Assembly (NCBI GenBank): GCA_964464035.1
Contig: CAYXEN010000011.1
Span: 1 to 58,167, forward strand
Direction: 5' to 3'
Source of the DNA: CAYXEN01 sp964464035
GTDB taxonomy: Bacteria > Krumholzibacteriota > Krumholzibacteriia > WVZY01
Length of the DNA stretch: 58,167 nucleotides
Shown: in pieces, positions 33,167 through 42,564 of the stretch
Layout of the letters: every line of letters begins with the position of its first letter
Position numbering within the stretch: the first letter of the stretch is position 1
The notes under the pieces: model-generated
What the model was told of the DNA's origin: nothing
Database searches by the model: none
Seen by the model: only the letters and a program-made list of their open reading frames with translations
Program-made: the position numbers and the translations under genes

Positions 33167-34801
33167 TCAGCGGTCCGCTCTCGCTACTTTTCCCTCGATG
33201 TACCAGTATGCGGAGCCGGGATAGAAATTGAACGGTCCATCGGGCGATATGACCACGTTCTTTATCCTCCGGCTGATCGGGCGTTTCTCCGGAACCGTGT
33301 TGACGAAAGTGTATGGTTGATCCTCGTGCAGAAGTCTGTGCACTTTGTGATAGATCTCGGCTCTCTTCTGCTGGTCGAATTCGATCCTCCCGATTTCGAG
33401 AAGGCTGTCGACCTGCGGATTGCTGTAGAAACCGTGATTCAGCCCGACCGGCGGAACCTGGCTCGAGTGGAAAGTGTCGAACAGGTCCGGGTCGAGGTCG
33501 AGACGCCACGCGAGCGCGCAGGCGTCGAATTCACCTTTGTTGACCTTGTCGAAAAAGGTGGCTCCCTCGAGCATTCGAATCTTGACGACTATGCCGGCTT
33601 TCGCGCACTCCTCTTGAAGCATCTGCGCGTATTGCTTGCCGACGGCGCCGCCGCTCGGTATGAGGAACTCGAATTCGAACTTGATCCCGTCCTTGTCTCT
33701 TATCCCGTCACCGTCGTGATCGGTCCAGCCGGCCTCGTCGAGGCGCTTCCTGGCGTCTTCCGGATCGAAAGGCCAGGGCTTCACGGTCTTGTCGTATGCC
33801 CAGGAATTGATATAGAAAGGCCCGCTTATCAGCTTGGCGTATCCGGAGTAGAGCTTGGCGTTGATGCTCTCCCGGTCGAACAGCTCCGTCATCGCCTGCC
33901 TGACCAGCTTGTCCTTGAACCAGACCGAGCGACAGTTCCAACCGATATAGTTGAAGCTGGGGACGTAGTAGAGGTATTTCTTGAAACGGCTCAGAAAGTC
34001 GGAGTCGTTGGTTTGCTTTTCCCATTGTATCTGGGTCAGGCGCATCTCGTCCAGTTCACCGGCTTTGAGAGCGTTGAGCGCCACGGATGCGTCGGGAATG
34101 ATCTTGAAGACGATACGGTCGAGGTAAGGAGGCTTGGGCTTGTAATCATCGTTTCGCACGAGGCTTATATATTGCGACGTCTTCCATTCCTCGAACTTGA
34201 AGGGCCCGCTTCCCACCGGTTTCCTGTTGGCCGGATTGGTGAGAAAGTCCCCTTTTCCGTAGATGTGTTCAGGGATCGGAGCGAGTTGCGTCAAGGCGTG
34301 CAATGAAGGAGCATAGGGCTCCTTCCATACGAAAATTACTGTCTTGTCGTCCACTACTTCGACGTGATCCAGCTTGTTGAAGTACGCCTCCTTGTTCAAG
34401 GCGGGAATCGAGGGATCCCGTATCTTGTCCATCGTGAACTTCACGTCTTTTGCGGTTATGGGTTCGCCGTCGTGCCAATGGATGTCGTCCCGCAAGGTCA
34501 CCGTGATGCGCAAGTGATCTTCGCTTATCTTGTACTCCTTCGCCAGAACGGGGACTATATTCAGGTTCTCATCGTAGTCGAGGAGGTTGTCATAGAGGAG
34601 GCGCAGGACGTAATTCTCGTAGAGTGTGGTGTAGAGAACCCAATTCAACGTTATGCAATCGGCTTCGAGGTGCCTGATGACGGTGCCGCCGGCGCGTGGA
34701 TTCGTACTTTTCGAAGTGACTGGTTGGCGCTCCTGCTTGTTGCCGCCGCACCCCGGCACCAAGAGAAGCGCCGATATGATCATGATTCTGAAAAACCGCA
34801 T
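33167..34801 (-). CDS. peptide ABC transporter substrate-binding lipoprotein (SBP family 5)
   Basis: This 544-residue protein has a lipoprotein signal with lipobox LVPGC near residues 14-18. It then has the family-5 solute-binding fold with DIHWHDGEPITAKDVKFT and RQAMTELFDRESINAKLYSG, both hallmark segments of OppA/DppA. An AGGAGG site precedes the ATG. It is the first gene of the operon with the two permeases. Peptide import is the likely role, given the several peptidases in the window, but ligand choice cannot be read from the sequence. Confidence 0.93.
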   Translation of the reverse strand: MRFFRIMIISALLLVPGCGGNKQERQPVTSKSTNPRAGGTVIRHLEADCITLNWVLYTTLYENYVLRLLYDNLLDYDENLNIVPVLAKEYKISEDHLRITVTLRDDIHWHDGEPITAKDVKFTMDKIRDPSIPALNKEAYFNKLDHVEVVDDKTVIFVWKEPYAPSLHALTQLAPIPEHIYGKGDFLTNPANRKPVGSGPFKFEEWKTSQYISLVRNDDYKPKPPYLDRIVFKIIPDASVALNALKAGELDEMRLTQIQWEKQTNDSDFLSRFKKYLYYVPSFNYIGWNCRSVWFKDKLVRQAMTELFDRESINAKLYSGYAKLISGPFYINSWAYDKTVKPWPFDPEDARKRLDEAGWTDHDGDGIRDKDGIKFEFEFLIPSGGAVGKQYAQMLQEECAKAGIVVKIRMLEGATFFDKVNKGEFDACALAWRLDLDPDLFDTFHSSQVPPVGLNHGFYSNPQVDSLLEIGRIEFDQQKRAEIYHKVHRLLHEDQPYTFVNTVPEKRPISRRIKNVVISPDGPFNFYPGSAYWYIEGKVARADR

Positions 34802-35099
34802 GAAAAGCCTCCTGCTCGCTTGCCCCCTCCGAAATGAAACCGGCTGGATCGGGTGAGATCTTGCTCACATTCACCTTTGTATAAGAAGAGGGAGATTTTG
34901 TAAAGACAAAAGCATAAGGCTTGCCAACCTTTCTTGTTTCACCCGCCACAAGATGCGCCTTGCTCTAATTCATTCCATGCTAGATGATTAGGGTGGATTT
35001 ATTGATTGTTGAGTCCATGCCTGTTCGCTTATCATCGGCTGATCGCGGTGCGAACGGCTGTTTTCGTGGAATATTTTCAAGGGTCGGTTGGTGGAGCTG
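34802..35099. other. divergent intergenic region between the transporter operon and an M28 peptidase gene
   Basis: No gene is seen. On the minus strand a weak promoter-like pair, TTTACA and TACAAA 17 bases apart (about 34877-34905), points at the transporter operon. No plus-strand signal is convincing. Confidence 0.3.
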
Positions 35100-36092
35100 A
35101 TGACCAGATCGAATTTGCTTTTCTTATCATCGGCCGTGCTGGTGCTTGCGGTATCCCTGGGAAGCCTTTTCATCGGCGGGCGCCCCGCGGGCGACGGGGT
35201 CTCGTACGACGGGAGTCCCATGAACCGGTTGCTGGCATCCATATCCGGTGACAGCATCGCCGCCACGACGCGGCTCCTGAGCCGAAGGTTTACGAGAAGG
35301 ATGGCATCCGAGGGAGCCGCTGAGACGGTGAGGGTGATTTCCGAAAAGCTGCGCGGCTATGGATGGAGAGTCGAGCGCCAGGAGTTCGAGATCGACGACG
35401 GAGGTGAGACGCCGATCACCCTGGTGAACGTTATCGCCGATCCCATCGGGTCGATGCGTGAAGACAGCGTCCTGGTGGTATGTGCGCACTACGACAGCAG
35501 GGGGAAGTCGAACGGCGACGTCGCCCCGGGCGCCGATGACAACGCCAGCGGAACGGCCGTAGTGATGGAACTCGCCAGGGTTTTCGGGGAGCTCAGCCCC
35601 GCCGAAAGACCTGCCCGGCTCGAGTTGGTCTTTTTCGGCGGGGAAGAGGATTCCTTGCTCGGTTCCTCGGGCTACGTGAAAAGTTTCCTGCGGCAAGGAA
35701 GGAGACTCATTGGGGCGTTGAACGTGGATATGGTGGGTTACGATCGGGAAGGGCCCGGGGATTTCGTCGTTTTCTCGAACGAGCGTTCTCTCGCGATCGC
35801 GGAGGAGTTCGTCTCGTGCTCGGGCTTCGTAGGTCTCAGGTGCGATACGAACCTGACTGACACGGCCAACAGCGACCAAGCTTCTTTCTGGCAAGCCGGC
35901 CTCAGGGCCGTCGGTGTATGGGAGGGGTTCGATCACAATCCCTTCTTCCACACTCCTCTCGACACTCCTGACAAGTTGTCTCCCGCTTTCATGGAGAAAG
36001 TGGCCCGCGTGGTTGCCTGCGTCGTAGCGGGAATACTCGAAGCCGAGCCGCCCGGTGCACACCCTCTTCGGCCGGGCTCGCACGCCAGGTGA
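35100..36092 (+). CDS. M28-family zinc aminopeptidase, membrane-anchored or secreted
   Basis: This 330-residue protein starts with a hydrophobic signal or anchor (about 6-25). It has the M28 metal-binding set: His in CAHYDSRGK, Asp in GADDNASG, the Glu-Glu pair in FFGGEED, Asp in NVDMVGYD, and a late His in FFHTPLDTP. The two zinc ions bind in that order. Substrates of M28 enzymes are peptide N-termini, so the enzyme probably acts outside the cytoplasmic membrane. I chose ATG 35100 over TTG 35088 and GTG 35091 because of a GGAG site and the clean signal. Confidence 0.92.
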   Translation: MTRSNLLFLSSAVLVLAVSLGSLFIGGRPAGDGVSYDGSPMNRLLASISGDSIAATTRLLSRRFTRRMASEGAAETVRVISEKLRGYGWRVERQEFEIDDGGETPITLVNVIADPIGSMREDSVLVVCAHYDSRGKSNGDVAPGADDNASGTAVVMELARVFGELSPAERPARLELVFFGGEEDSLLGSSGYVKSFLRQGRRLIGALNVDMVGYDREGPGDFVVFSNERSLAIAEEFVSCSGFVGLRCDTNLTDTANSDQASFWQAGLRAVGVWEGFDHNPFFHTPLDTPDKLSPAFMEKVARVVACVVAGILEAEPPGAHPLRPGSHAR

Positions 36093-36438
36093 CCCCCGTC
36101 CGGCTCCTTGGGGGCAGGCACGGGCGCCGGGAAGCCGGGTTTTCATGTCGATTTGTTATCCATTGAAAAACAAGGAGATGCATGTCCGGATCCTCATGGG
36201 CGCCCGCACGGTGGAGAGTTTAACTCCAAGTGGCAAAAAGAGATTCACATTTTGAAGCGTAAGTGTTATAATAGTTCGGTACGGCCTGCAAAAGGGGGGA
36301 AAAGCAGATCGGTTTCAATCGACCCTCGGATTAACCGCGATCGACCATTGGATTGGATGGTGATTTCGCTGCTGACTGCTATAGCTCTCGAGTGCAACTG
36401 TTGGTGTGAACATCGTAATCCGCTTTTGGAGGCTCATC
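36093..36438. other. intergenic region between the M28 peptidase and a secreted protein
   Basis: This 346-base gap has no gene that I trust. Near 36096-36120 a CCCCC/GGGGG pair could form a weak hairpin after the peptidase gene. The promoter for the next gene is at 36244-36272, leaving a long 5' leader of about 160 bases without a recognised structure. Confidence 0.4.
36244..36272 (+). promoter_or_regulatory. strong sigma70-type promoter of the secreted-protein gene
   Basis: TTCACA (36244-36249) and a perfect TATAAT (36267-36272) are 17 bases apart. The next gene begins at 36439. Confidence 0.65.
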
Positions 36439-37110
36439 ATGCCGAAATATCGTCCCATATCCTTATTTTTGATGGTTTTTCTCTTGCTTCCCATACTGGC
36501 GCGAGCGGAGTCGAGTATCCTGGTCTATCCGAAGGGGAACGCCGTCTTTCAATTCGACCCTTCTAGCTACAAACTCATCTATCCCGGTGACAGTCTCTAC
36601 GATCCCGCCTACGATCGCTTCGGAGTCATGCTCTGGGACATAAACCGCGACAGGATCGCATACGAACTGTACCAGGCTCCCGGGCTGCTCGGATTCGAAC
36701 CGGGATACATGCAGAAGAACGCATTCAATCTTCCCACCAACAGGTTGACCCTGTACGTGGACGGGTTCTATCGCGTTCCCAGGCGGCTTAGCGATATATA
36801 CGTGCGTTTTCTGCCCACGCCGTCGAATGCCGAGCCCGTCATATACGTCAACGATTCGAAAGTCGAGGGGTTAGTGTATTACATACCTGAACTGGTGGTA
36901 TCCACGCCCACCGAAAACGGTTTCTTTTCGGACAGGATCAGCCTCGATATCGTCTGGTCCGGTGCCCAGGCGATGGAGATCATGGTATTCAGCGACAAGA
37001 ACGGAGACGGGGTTTTCGAGGGCACGCAAGAATACAGCGTTTTCATGCAGGATCAAACGATAGCCACGGAAGAAACGTCCTGGGGTGAGATCAAAGCCCG
37101 GTATCATTGA
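36439..37110 (+). CDS. secreted protein with calcium-loop-like motif, unknown function
   Basis: This 223-residue protein has a Sec signal peptide (residues 1 to about 23, ending in ARAES) and a mature domain with no cysteine. Near residue 191 it has DKNGDGVFEG, which resembles a calcium-binding EF-hand or dockerin-type loop. The rest looks beta-rich with many Tyr, Pro and Asp residues. A GGAGG site lies 7 bases before the ATG. It has its own promoter and stands alone. I do not recognise a family, and calcium binding is inferred from one motif. Confidence 0.7.
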   Translation: MPKYRPISLFLMVFLLLPILARAESSILVYPKGNAVFQFDPSSYKLIYPGDSLYDPAYDRFGVMLWDINRDRIAYELYQAPGLLGFEPGYMQKNAFNLPTNRLTLYVDGFYRVPRRLSDIYVRFLPTPSNAEPVIYVNDSKVEGLVYYIPELVVSTPTENGFFSDRISLDIVWSGAQAMEIMVFSDKNGDGVFEGTQEYSVFMQDQTIATEETSWGEIKARYH

Positions 37111-37124
37111 GGAAGCTTTCTTCA
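37108..37124. terminator. small hairpin spanning two convergent stop codons
   Basis: TGAGGAA (37108-37114) pairs with TTCTTCA (37118-37124), with one G-T wobble and a 3-base loop. It includes the TGA of the secreted-protein gene and the stop of the convergent synthase gene. Confidence 0.35.
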
Positions 37125-38354
37125 GGAACCCTGTAATTCCTTGATCACGGCCATGATCTGATCTTCGGTGAGGAGAGAGTTCACCCTCTTGGCTTCCCGA
37201 AAGATGGAATCCACCAGTTCGTCCGAAGCTTCCATCCCGCGTTGTTCGAGCCAGTAACGCACGTTGGATTTGCCGCTCATGGGACCTATCTCTATGGTCT
37301 GCTTCATGCCGAATTCCTCGGCGGGGACGCCGCTGTAGATGCGGTTGGCCAGCCAGTGATCTCCCTTGGCATACGCCTTTATGATCGCGTCGGCATGCAC
37401 CCCGGTTGCCGTCCTGAACGCATCCTTGCCGATCACGGGGTAATTGTCCGGAATCGGGACCTTGCAGGCTCGTGAAACGGTGCGGCAATACTCGGGCAGT
37501 TTGGTGAGATCCTGGTCGATGACCCCGAGAAGCTTGAAATTCACCATGAGCATGTCCATGGGGGCGTTTCCCACTCTCTCTCCGATGCCGAGGGCGCACC
37601 CGTGGATCCGATCCGCCCCTGCGAAATACGCCTCGATCGAGTTGATCAATCCCAGGCCTCGATCCTTGTGCCCGTGCCAGTCGATCGCCACATCCTCGCC
37701 CGTTTCGGCCACGACCTCCTTGATGAATCCGAGAAGCCTCCTCACGCCCGAGGGAGTCGAATGTCCCACCGTGTCCGCCAGGCAGATCCTCTCCGCTCCA
37801 CACTCGATCGCGGTCTTGTAGAGGCGTCGGAGCGTCTCGGGGCGGGCACGCGAGGTGTCCTCGGTGACGTACATCACGGGAAGGTTGTTCTTGCGTGCGA
37901 AAGTCACCGCATCCTCGCTGACCTTGAGCATCTTGTCCAGGTCCCATTGCTCGGCGAACTGGCGGATGGGACTCGAGAATATGAAGAGAGCTGCTTGTAT
38001 CTCCAGGCCGGTTTTCTGGGAGATCTCCGCTATCGGTATGATGTCGTTCTTCACGGTGCGGGCGGCGCAGTTCGGTTTGATTCGCAACTTGGATCTCGCT
38101 ATCTCGCCGGCGATGGCGAGGACGTCGTTGTATGCCTGAGGACCGGCTCCCGGCAGCCCGATGTCGGCGCTGTAGATGCCGAGATCTTCCATGAGGTGAA
38201 CGATCTTTATCTTTTCATCGATCGATGGATTGGCGATGGACGGTGACTGCAAGCCGTCGCGCAGGGTCTCATCGTTCAGTTTGAGTTCGTATGGCGGCAG
38301 TTCCGGATCTTCGTTCCAGTCGTATATCAAATCCTTTGCGTCGAAATCATCCAT
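37122..38354 (-). CDS. 2-isopropylmalate/homocitrate synthase-type enzyme, short form
   Basis: This 410-residue enzyme belongs to the DRE-TIM family that condenses acetyl-CoA with a 2-oxo acid. It has the NDETLRDG motif, a VTEDTSRARPE segment, and the metal-binding HGHKDRG. It lacks the roughly 120-residue C-terminal LeuA regulatory domain, so it is either a short isopropylmalate synthase or a homocitrate/citramalate-type enzyme. The ATG at 38354 is chosen because GGAGG lies 6 bases upstream; an upstream ATG at 38417 would add 21 residues. No other leucine-pathway gene is nearby, so the product is uncertain. Confidence 0.85.
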   Translation of the reverse strand: MDDFDAKDLIYDWNEDPELPPYELKLNDETLRDGLQSPSIANPSIDEKIKIVHLMEDLGIYSADIGLPGAGPQAYNDVLAIAGEIARSKLRIKPNCAARTVKNDIIPIAEISQKTGLEIQAALFIFSSPIRQFAEQWDLDKMLKVSEDAVTFARKNNLPVMYVTEDTSRARPETLRRLYKTAIECGAERICLADTVGHSTPSGVRRLLGFIKEVVAETGEDVAIDWHGHKDRGLGLINSIEAYFAGADRIHGCALGIGERVGNAPMDMLMVNFKLLGVIDQDLTKLPEYCRTVSRACKVPIPDNYPVIGKDAFRTATGVHADAIIKAYAKGDHWLANRIYSGVPAEEFGMKQTIEIGPMSGKSNVRYWLEQRGMEASDELVDSIFREAKRVNSLLTEDQIMAVIKELQGS

Positions 38355-38483
38355 TTCTTCCTCCGGGAGTTTTCGCAATGTCGGCCCAAGGCTAGCAGAT
38401 AGATCGGCGAGATTCAATATTTATGTGCTGAACGCCCGACGGAGGAATCGGCTTCGATCCGTCGATGGGCGGGCGAATCGAAG

Positions 38484-41084
38484 CTAGTCTTCGTCGATCG
38501 CCCATCTATCGTTCCAGGCCTCTGGTTCCCCTTTTAGGTATTTGTCGAACCATTCCAGCATGATTTCGCGGTGATCGACCAGGTTCTTTGTGCTGCCCGC
38601 TATCCCGTGGTCTTCGCCTGCGAATTCGACGAGTACGGCGTCCCTGCCCAGGATCTTGAGAGCCGTGAAGAGCTCGTGCGATTCTTCCGGTGGAACGTTG
38701 ACGTCGGCGGCGCCGTGGAGGAAGAGTATCGGGGTATGTATCTTGTCCGCGTTGTATATGGGAGACTTGTCGACGAAGATCTCCCTGTTCTTCCACGGAT
38801 AGCTTCTCGCCAGCGCCATGTCTCCGTACGTGAATCCCCAGGTGCCGCCTCCCCAGTAGGATGTGATGTCGGAGATGCCGTACATGGAGCAAACGGCGGC
38901 GAAGATGTCTGTCTTCGTCGTGAGGTCCATGGTGATGAAGCCGCCGTAGCTCCCGCCGTAGGCACCGACCTTGTTCTCATCGAGGTACGGCTTGGCCGCG
39001 AGAAGTTTCTTGACTCCCTGGATTATGTCTTGCGAGGCGAGCGTCCCCCAGTCGTTCACGTGGAGATCGGCGAACTCCTCTCCCGCGCCGTATGCTCCCG
39101 AGGGGTTCAGAACGTAGACGACGTAGCCGTTGGCGTTCAACCAGTGGTAGGCGAACGTGAACTTCTCGAGCCGCGGGGCGACGCCCCCGTAATAATAGAC
39201 TATGAGCGGGTACTTGGCGTTCGGATCGAATCCCACGGGTTTCAGGATCCAACCGTCTATCTTCCACCCCGAGTCGTCGACGAAGTCGAAACGTTCGACG
39301 TCCCCCAGGGCTATGTTCTCGAAAAGGGCTTCGTCCGGCCTCGTCAGCATCTCGATCCTCTTCCGGCCGCTCTTGTGAACGAAAACCGCCGGAGGCTCGA
39401 TGAAAGACGATTCGACGGTGAGGAAGATCCCTCTCCGGGAAAAGTTCGAAAAGTAATCCGTGTTCAGGGAACCGCCCTTCACTTCTTCTATCCGCAGCCC
39501 TTCGTTCCTCTTGTCGTCGGGGTCGACGCGAAAGACTTTCCGCCTCGATCTGTCCAGGGCGAGAAAGTATATCGAGCCGTCCGCGCGGCTCCACACGACG
39601 GACCTCGAGCCGGCGCGCTCGACCACGGACGGAGTGAAACCGGCGGTGAGCTTGCGCACGTTCCCCGAAGCCATGTCCAGAAGGAAGAGGTCGCTGTCGT
39701 AGATGTTGTGTTCATACGGGGCCAGGTCGCTTACGCTGTCGGGGGCCGAAGTGAAGGCCAGCCTGTCACCCCGCGGGGAAAAAGCGAGATTGAGCGGGGA
39801 GTTTTCGAACCCGGTCCTAAGTTCAGCCGCCTTGCGACCCTCGAGCGTGCGGGCGTCCTGGATCCATATCTCGGTCTTGAAATAAGGCCGTCTCTCGAGG
39901 GGAACCATGCGGGCGTAGGCGATCTTCGTTCCGTCCGGCGACAGTGCGAAATCGCCGACGGCGTAGTCTCCCGTCGCAAGGAGTTCGCGCGTCGAGCCGG
40001 TTGCTATGTTGAGCTCGGTCATAGTCCTCCGCGTGTTCCAGTCGGTTAGCTTGTCGCGGAGATTCTCGTATTTGACGTATTTCTCGCTCGATTTCCCTGC
40101 TTTCTTCGAGCTCAAGAAATACAGTCTCTTTCCATCCGGGGAGAAAGTCAGGTTGCCCACCCCCTTCGCCTCCCGCAGGAGAGCCTCCTTCTTTCCGCTT
40201 GCGAGGTCCATCATCCATACCGTGACTCCGGACTTGGAAGACGACAGAAACGCGAGCGAGCGGGAATCGGGGGAAAACACCGGCGAACGAGCGGAGTTGT
40301 CCATGGATATCATCGCCGTCATTCGTTTTTTCTCGATGTCGTAAAGCTCTATGTGACCTCCCCCCGGTTCTCCACCGTTCTTGCGCTTTCTTATGACCAC
40401 GGCGGCGGTTTTCCCGTCGGGACTCACGGCGAGGCCGGAGACGGATTTCAATCTTCTTATGTAGTCGTATCTATATAGTTCGTCTACGGGGTCAGTGCCG
40501 ACTTCGATCGTATCGTCGTACTTGGGCGTCAGGGCGATCTCCAGTTCGCTCGGATAAGAAGAACCCGGTTGCGCCATGATTGCCATCGTGACGAGATGCT
40601 TGCCGCGAGGCAATTTCTCGGCAGCTTCGATCGCGTGCTCCCCGCGCCCGGCCGGCGACGTGCGCCTGGCGGCTTCGGCGCCGTCCACGTAGACGGCGCA
40701 GGGGGAGGGACAATCGACATGCAACTTGATTTCCTGGTAACGGCTCGTGAAAAGGTAGAAATACGCGTATATCAGCGCCGGAGTGGAATTATCGACCCGC
40801 GGCAGGGTGAAACGATCCCCCTTGGAAGCAGCGCGGGCGAGCTCCATATCCACTCCCCCGAACCACTGGACTTTCAAGCCTGCGCGCGGCCTTGGGCGCT
40901 CGCAGGCGGCGTAGTCGGCTCGGAGCGACTCATCGATCCGGATCGAATCGGCGAACAGCTCCTTGTAGACGGGAAGAGGATTGCTGAGAAGTATCTCGTG
41001 CACGGCTACGCGGCTCGCCCCACTTACCGGCACCACCGACAGCCAAAGGAAAACCGCAGCAAGTACGGTGTGTAACGTTTTCAT
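38484..41084 (-). CDS. S9-family (prolyl oligopeptidase-type) serine peptidase, secreted
   Basis: This 866-residue protein has a signal peptide (1 to about 22), an N-terminal beta-propeller region (about 160-560, with repeated SPDGK/SPDSR elements as in TolB/WD40-like blades), and a C-terminal alpha/beta hydrolase domain. The catalytic triad is visible as Ser in GAYGGSYGG, Asp in LHGAADVNVP and His in GEDHG. The family includes dipeptidyl peptidase IV and acylaminoacyl peptidases, which cut short peptides. The ATG at 41084 follows a GGAGGG site, and an upstream ATG/GTG start is less likely. It acts outside the cytoplasmic membrane. Confidence 0.93.
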   Translation of the reverse strand: MKTLHTVLAAVFLWLSVVPVSGASRVAVHEILLSNPLPVYKELFADSIRIDESLRADYAACERPRPRAGLKVQWFGGVDMELARAASKGDRFTLPRVDNSTPALIYAYFYLFTSRYQEIKLHVDCPSPCAVYVDGAEAARRTSPAGRGEHAIEAAEKLPRGKHLVTMAIMAQPGSSYPSELEIALTPKYDDTIEVGTDPVDELYRYDYIRRLKSVSGLAVSPDGKTAAVVIRKRKNGGEPGGGHIELYDIEKKRMTAMISMDNSARSPVFSPDSRSLAFLSSSKSGVTVWMMDLASGKKEALLREAKGVGNLTFSPDGKRLYFLSSKKAGKSSEKYVKYENLRDKLTDWNTRRTMTELNIATGSTRELLATGDYAVGDFALSPDGTKIAYARMVPLERRPYFKTEIWIQDARTLEGRKAAELRTGFENSPLNLAFSPRGDRLAFTSAPDSVSDLAPYEHNIYDSDLFLLDMASGNVRKLTAGFTPSVVERAGSRSVVWSRADGSIYFLALDRSRRKVFRVDPDDKRNEGLRIEEVKGGSLNTDYFSNFSRRGIFLTVESSFIEPPAVFVHKSGRKRIEMLTRPDEALFENIALGDVERFDFVDDSGWKIDGWILKPVGFDPNAKYPLIVYYYGGVAPRLEKFTFAYHWLNANGYVVYVLNPSGAYGAGEEFADLHVNDWGTLASQDIIQGVKKLLAAKPYLDENKVGAYGGSYGGFITMDLTTKTDIFAAVCSMYGISDITSYWGGGTWGFTYGDMALARSYPWKNREIFVDKSPIYNADKIHTPILFLHGAADVNVPPEESHELFTALKILGRDAVLVEFAGEDHGIAGSTKNLVDHREIMLEWFDKYLKGEPEAWNDRWAIDED

Positions 41085-41118
41085 GTTTCCCTCCATCACT
41101 TTGCTCGCCAAACAGCCA

Positions 41119-41157
41119 CGGCATCACCTGCGGGCGAAGCCCGTCAGGTGAATGCCG
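41119..41157. repeat. long imperfect inverted repeat between a sugar transferase gene and a peptidase gene
   Basis: The arms CGGCA-TCACCTG-GGGC and GCCC-CAGGTGA-TGCCG pair around a GAA loop with small bulges, giving about 16 paired bases. There is no T-tract. It lies after the sugar transferase gene and before the S9 peptidase gene on the minus strand. It may stabilise mRNA or be a terminator variant. Confidence 0.55.
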
Positions 41158-41296
41158 GAATCATGCAATGGCGATCCTGCCCTCCCCGAAATGGTCTTCA
41201 GAGAGGGAGTACCGTTTTGCGGGTGATTCGCCGCCTTTCAAGTCCCGATAGGCGGAAATATGTAAGATACAACTGATGTCCCAACGGACGGGGAAA

Positions 41297-41992
41297 TTAT
41301 ACACGAGCGTGATGGCGGGAACATCGATTATTCTCGGGTTGGACCAAGGCCGGAGGAACGAGATCGGTATTGCTTGGAGGCTCGGGCACGGTGAAAGCGA
41401 AGTTCTCGGGCCTGCCGTATATGAAGTCCTTTTTGAAGAGGACCGGGATGGTTTTGAAAATGAGCCCGAGGTTGTAGAGGAACGACCGGCGGGCGATGTA
41501 TTCAAGGTCCATGTCGATGCGTTGCGGCCACGAGATGGAGTTGCGACCGCGGATCTGCGCGAGGCCCGTCAGGCCCGGCTTCACCGACAGGCGTTTCCTC
41601 TGCCTGGGCGTATACTGTTCCAGGTGTTCCGGCAGTCCGGGCCTGGGTCCGACGACGCTCATTTCCCCTCTTATGATGTTGATCAGCTGGGGAAGTTCGT
41701 CTATGCTGCTCAGCCTGAGTATCTTTCCGACCCTCGTTATCCTGAAATCGTCCTCCGCCGTCAGGTTCCCCATGCCGATCGACTCGGCTCCGTGGATCAT
41801 CGTTCTGAACTTGAAGATTTCAAACAACTTGGAGTCTTTGCCGAGCCGCTTCTGCCTGAAGAAGACGGGCCCGGGCGAGTCGAGCTTGATGGCGGCCGCT
41901 ATGAGAATCAAGAGCGGGGCCAGAAGGATCAGGACGGCAAGGGATGCTGTGAGATCGAAAACCCTGATCAGGATCTCGTCGAACTTTCGCAA
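41297..41992 (-). CDS. bacterial sugar transferase (polyprenyl-phosphate glycosylphosphotransferase)
   Basis: This 231-residue protein has one N-terminal transmembrane or re-entrant helix (FDLTASLAVLILLAPLLILI) and the PF02397 core with KLDSPGPVFFRQKRLG, FKFRTM, RVGKILRLSSIDELPQL and GEMSVVGPRPGLPEH. Such enzymes attach the first sugar-phosphate to undecaprenyl phosphate in capsule, exopolysaccharide or O-antigen assembly. It is a short, single-domain form without the extra membrane helices of WbaP. The C-terminal about 25 residues are Pro/Asn-rich. No other polysaccharide genes are adjacent. Confidence 0.93.
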   Translation of the reverse strand: MRKFDEILIRVFDLTASLAVLILLAPLLILIAAAIKLDSPGPVFFRQKRLGKDSKLFEIFKFRTMIHGAESIGMGNLTAEDDFRITRVGKILRLSSIDELPQLINIIRGEMSVVGPRPGLPEHLEQYTPRQRKRLSVKPGLTGLAQIRGRNSISWPQRIDMDLEYIARRSFLYNLGLIFKTIPVLFKKDFIYGRPENFAFTVPEPPSNTDLVPPALVQPENNRCSRHHARV

Positions 41993-42105
41993 CGCTTTCC
42001 TCCTTCGAAGGTTTGAGCTTCGTAGAAGGGTATCGACCGAGCTGATCAGGGCTTTAGAGAAACGTGGAGCCGGGAAAGGTTTGCACGCCGTGGAGGAGGC
42101 GGCGG

Positions 42106-42525
42106 TTACTCGTTTCCTTCCGCCTGGACCTTGTAAGCGGTGATGTGAAGAACCTTGTCACGATACGAGGCCTCGAAACGGTTGACCGGTTTCGCCAAAA
42201 TGAAATCCTTGAAAAACCGGTCGGGGAACGAATTCACGAGGCCGGTCAGCTTCAATACGTTCTCGTCCCGCAGCCTGGCTCTGACCGTGAGGGTGTCGGC
42301 ATCGAGGGATACGTCGTATTCGTAGTCGGGCATTTCCTCCGGGATGCCTAGCTTCGTGCGAAGGTCGCACGGGGGCACTATCGTCGGGAAATACATCGTA
42401 ATCCTGTACGCTTCATCGTCTTCCTCGAACTTGTTCACGAAACCATAGCGTTTCCTTCTCTCCAGTTCGAGAAACTCCGGGCTGTACTTGTCGATCGCAC
42501 CGCTGTTCTTCCCTACTTTTGCCAC
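42106..42525 (-). CDS. small hypothetical protein next to a DUF2889 gene
   Basis: This 139-residue protein has no signal peptide or membrane segment. Its C-terminal half (DADTLTVRARLRDENVLKL and KVLHITAYKVQ) alternates like an Hsp20/CS-type beta sandwich, but the A-x-x-x-x-G-L-type signature of small heat shock proteins is not clear. It has one cysteine (in VPPCDL). It lies 39 bases downstream of the DUF2889 gene and is likely in the same transcript. I do not recognise the family. Confidence 0.6.
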   Translation of the reverse strand: MAKVGKNSGAIDKYSPEFLELERRKRYGFVNKFEEDDEAYRITMYFPTIVPPCDLRTKLGIPEEMPDYEYDVSLDADTLTVRARLRDENVLKLTGLVNSFPDRFFKDFILAKPVNRFEASYRDKVLHITAYKVQAEGNE

Positions 42526-42564
42526 TTTCTCCTCCTTGCCCTCGTCGCATTCTTTGCGGGGCCG

